Shown here: positions 62,562-64,000 of the stretch, piece by piece | Layout of the letters: every line of letters starts with the position of its first letter | How positions within the stretch are numbered: position 1 is the stretch's first letter | Assembly (NCBI RefSeq): GCF_001029105.3 | Contig: NZ_CP011807.3 | Location: forward strand, 3,720,001 to 3,784,000 | Length of the DNA: 64,000 bases | Source: Pandoraea faecigallinarum | Lineage (GTDB): Bacteria; Pseudomonadota; Gammaproteobacteria; Burkholderiales; Burkholderiaceae | Direction: 5' to 3' | Translations under genes and position numbers: made by a program | The notes under the pieces: generated by a model | The model's database searches: none | What the model was told of the DNA's origin: nothing | The model's input: only the letters and a program-made list of their open reading frames with translations

Positions 62562-63657
62562 AGTTCGCCTCACACATCGCTTCGGCAACTTCGCGCTCGA
62601 CGCCGAATTCGCCGCCGGCATGGGCGTGACCGCGCTGTTCGGCCCGTCCGGCAGCGGCAAGAGCACCGTGGTCAACGCGGTATCCGGACTGCTCAGGCCG
62701 GATGCGGGGCGCATCGTCGTGGGCGGCGACGTGCTCTTCGACAGGGCCAACGGTATCGCGCTGCCGACGTGGCGCCGCCGCATCGGCTACGTATTTCAGG
62801 ACGCGCGCCTGCTGCCGCACTTCACCGTGCGGCAGAATCTGCTGTTCGGACGTTGGCTGCGCCGCCGTGACGTTGCGGCGGCGGGCGGCGGCGCCATTGC
62901 GCTGGAACATGTGCTCGAGGTGCTCAACCTCGGCCACCTGCTGAACCGGCGTCCGGGCGCGCTGTCCGGCGGCGAGAAGCAGCGGGTGGGGATCGGCAGA
63001 GCGTTGCTGTCATGCCCGCGCATGCTGCTCATGGACGAGCCGCTCGCTTCGCTCGATCATGCGCGACGTCTCGAAATCCTCGACTATCTGAACCGCATTC
63101 GTCACGAACTGAAGTTGCCGGTGCTGTACGTCACGCATTCGCTCGACGAGGTCATGCGGCTCGCCGATCAGGTGGTGCTCTTCAGGGAGGGACGCACGAT
63201 CTCGCAGGGCGCGCCGGCCGATGTCCTCAACCTGCATCGCGACGCACTCGACGGCACGACGGAATCGCCGGGCACGGTGCTGGATACGCGCATCGTCGCG
63301 CACGACACGCAATACGGACTCACGGAGCTTGCCGTCGATGGCAGCGAGACCGTTCGGCTGCGTGTGCCGCGCGCGGGCGGGGCGCCGGGAGACGCCTGCC
63401 GCATACTCGTGCGCGAGCGCGACGTGGCAGTCGCCACCTCCGCACCGGCCGACACAAGCGTGCTCAACGTACTTCGCGCACGCGTGTCGACGCTGCGCGA
63501 TCTGGGCGACGCGGTGGAGGTCGACGCGGCGTTACTCGGCGGGGGTGCGCAAACCTCCCTTCGGGCTCGGATCACGCGCTACTCCGCCGACCAGTTGCGG
63601 CTCGCCCCGGGCCGCGACGTGTATTTGCTCGTCAAATCGGTAGCACTGACGCGATGA
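62551..63657 (+). CDS. modC: molybdate ABC transporter ATPase
   Basis: A 368-residue ABC ATPase: Walker [10 protein letters not shown] (about 31-39), the Q-loop 'IGYVFQDARLLPHFTV', signature LSGGEKQR, Walker B MLLMDEPLASLD and the switch His in VTHSLDE. A C-terminal Mop/TOBE domain (about 295-365, 'SVLNVLRARVSTLRDLGDAVEVDAAL') binds molybdate and senses it. The start codon overlaps the modB end. The 131 nt downstream to 63788 hold no gene. Confidence 0.94.
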   Translation: MTVEVRLTHRFGNFALDAEFAAGMGVTALFGPSGSGKSTVVNAVSGLLRPDAGRIVVGGDVLFDRANGIALPTWRRRIGYVFQDARLLPHFTVRQNLLFGRWLRRRDVAAAGGGAIALEHVLEVLNLGHLLNRRPGALSGGEKQRVGIGRALLSCPRMLLMDEPLASLDHARRLEILDYLNRIRHELKLPVLYVTHSLDEVMRLADQVVLFREGRTISQGAPADVLNLHRDALDGTTESPGTVLDTRIVAHDTQYGLTELAVDGSETVRLRVPRAGGAPGDACRILVRERDVAVATSAPADTSVLNVLRARVSTLRDLGDAVEVDAALLGGGAQTSLRARITRYSADQLRLAPGRDVYLLVKSVALTR

Positions 63658-63788
63658 TGCGATGACGAAACACCGCGCGTCCGTCGGGGCCGCGTAGCGA
63701 ATCGGCAACATGGCCAAAGCACAAGGCGTCGCCACGGAATTCCGCTGCGACGCCCTGATGCTTTGATGCCTACCTGCCGCGATGCGCC

Positions 63789-64000
63789 TTACTTGCTCAT
63801 CGCGTCGCCCTTGCCCATGGCGTCGCCCTTCTTCATCGCGTCGCCCTTGCCCATCGCGTCTCCCTTGCCCATGGCGTCGCCCTTCTTCATCGCGTCGTGC
63901 TTGCCCATCGCATCGTGCTTCGCCATCGCGCCGCCCTTGCCCATGGCATCGCCCTTGGCCATCGCGTCGCCCTTGCCCATGGCGTCACCCTTGCTCATGG
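63789..64000 (-). CDS. hexapeptide-repeat protein, MXKDX-like (5' truncated by window edge)
   Basis: The frame is open to the right edge and ends at the TAA at 63789-63791. The visible 69-70 residues are entirely repeats of a hexapeptide DAMGKG with variants (AKG, KKG, GKH), about 11 units, each 18 bp. It resembles the 'pentapeptide MXKDX repeat protein' family of Burkholderia and relatives, usually small secreted proteins with a signal peptide, but here with a six-residue period. The signal peptide, if any, lies beyond the window. The function is unknown; Met-rich repeats suggest metal or oxidant interaction, which is speculation. Confidence 0.7.
   Translation of the reverse strand, partial: MSKGDAMGKGDAMAKGDAMGKGGAMAKHDAMGKHDAMKKGDAMGKGDAMGKGDAMKKGDAMGKGDAMSK

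Noticed and set aside
63789..64000. CRISPR-like array
   Set aside because: Units are contiguous 18-bp coding repeats without unique spacers, all in one open frame.

Overview
The window is GC-rich (clearly above 60% by eye) and densely coded on both strands. It carries a trimeric beta-barrel porin, FabV-type enoyl reductase, a kynurenine pathway operon, an RND pump with an AcrR-type repressor, and an MXKDX-like repeat protein. This mix fits a betaproteobacterium of the order Burkholderiales, family Burkholderiaceae, and a Pandoraea-like species is the best guess. The assignment rests on gene content only. No phage, insertion sequence, CRISPR array or rRNA was seen.

Layout. 1-5.5 kb: tail of a membrane protein, a DUF3820 protein, then a leftward set of MHS-family transporter, orphan ModA-like binding protein and amidase, divergent from a LysR regulator with a textbook T-N11-A box between them. 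5.6-11 kb: glycine-zipper protein, L-lactate dehydrogenase with its Lrp/AsnC regulator, porin, amino-acid permease. 11-16.3 kb: TetR repressor divergent from an EmrA-EmrB-NodT tripartite pump. 16.3-16.6 kb: two identical tRNA-Arg(ACG) genes. 17-28.3 kb: housekeeping and lipid genes (fadD, tcdA, AsmA, pdxH, cfa, DUF72, fabV) and a DHA2 drug exporter. 28.4-31 kb: two unrecognised proteins and msrA. 31.2-35.5 kb: IclR regulator, polar amino-acid ABC transporter and an arginase-superfamily hydrolase (HutG-like).

35.7-47.3 kb is the catabolic core. A leftward operon (NicX-type ring-cleaving dioxygenase, alpha/beta hydrolase, acyl-CoA-dehydrogenase-fold flavoprotein, CoA ligase) diverges from a flavin reductase and a MarR regulator across a 14-bp palindrome. 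Next to it lie kynB-kynU-kynA (tryptophan to anthranilate) and an IclR-controlled glutaryl-CoA dehydrogenase. The flavoprotein lacks the dehydrogenase catalytic Glu in the usual place, so I propose that it and the flavin reductase form a two-component monooxygenase acting on a CoA-activated aromatic acid, followed by NicX-type ring opening. This is the best candidate here for an undescribed pathway.

47.5-64 kb: 1-Cys peroxiredoxin, a YqjD/YqjE-type envelope operon, a minor-pilin cluster without PilY1, acyl-CoA-binding protein, an AmrAB-OprA-like RND pump with an AcrR-type operator and a long leader, modABC with a ModE-like box, and the start-truncated end of a hexapeptide-repeat protein. Short tandem repeats with 6-12-nt units recur throughout, both between and inside genes.
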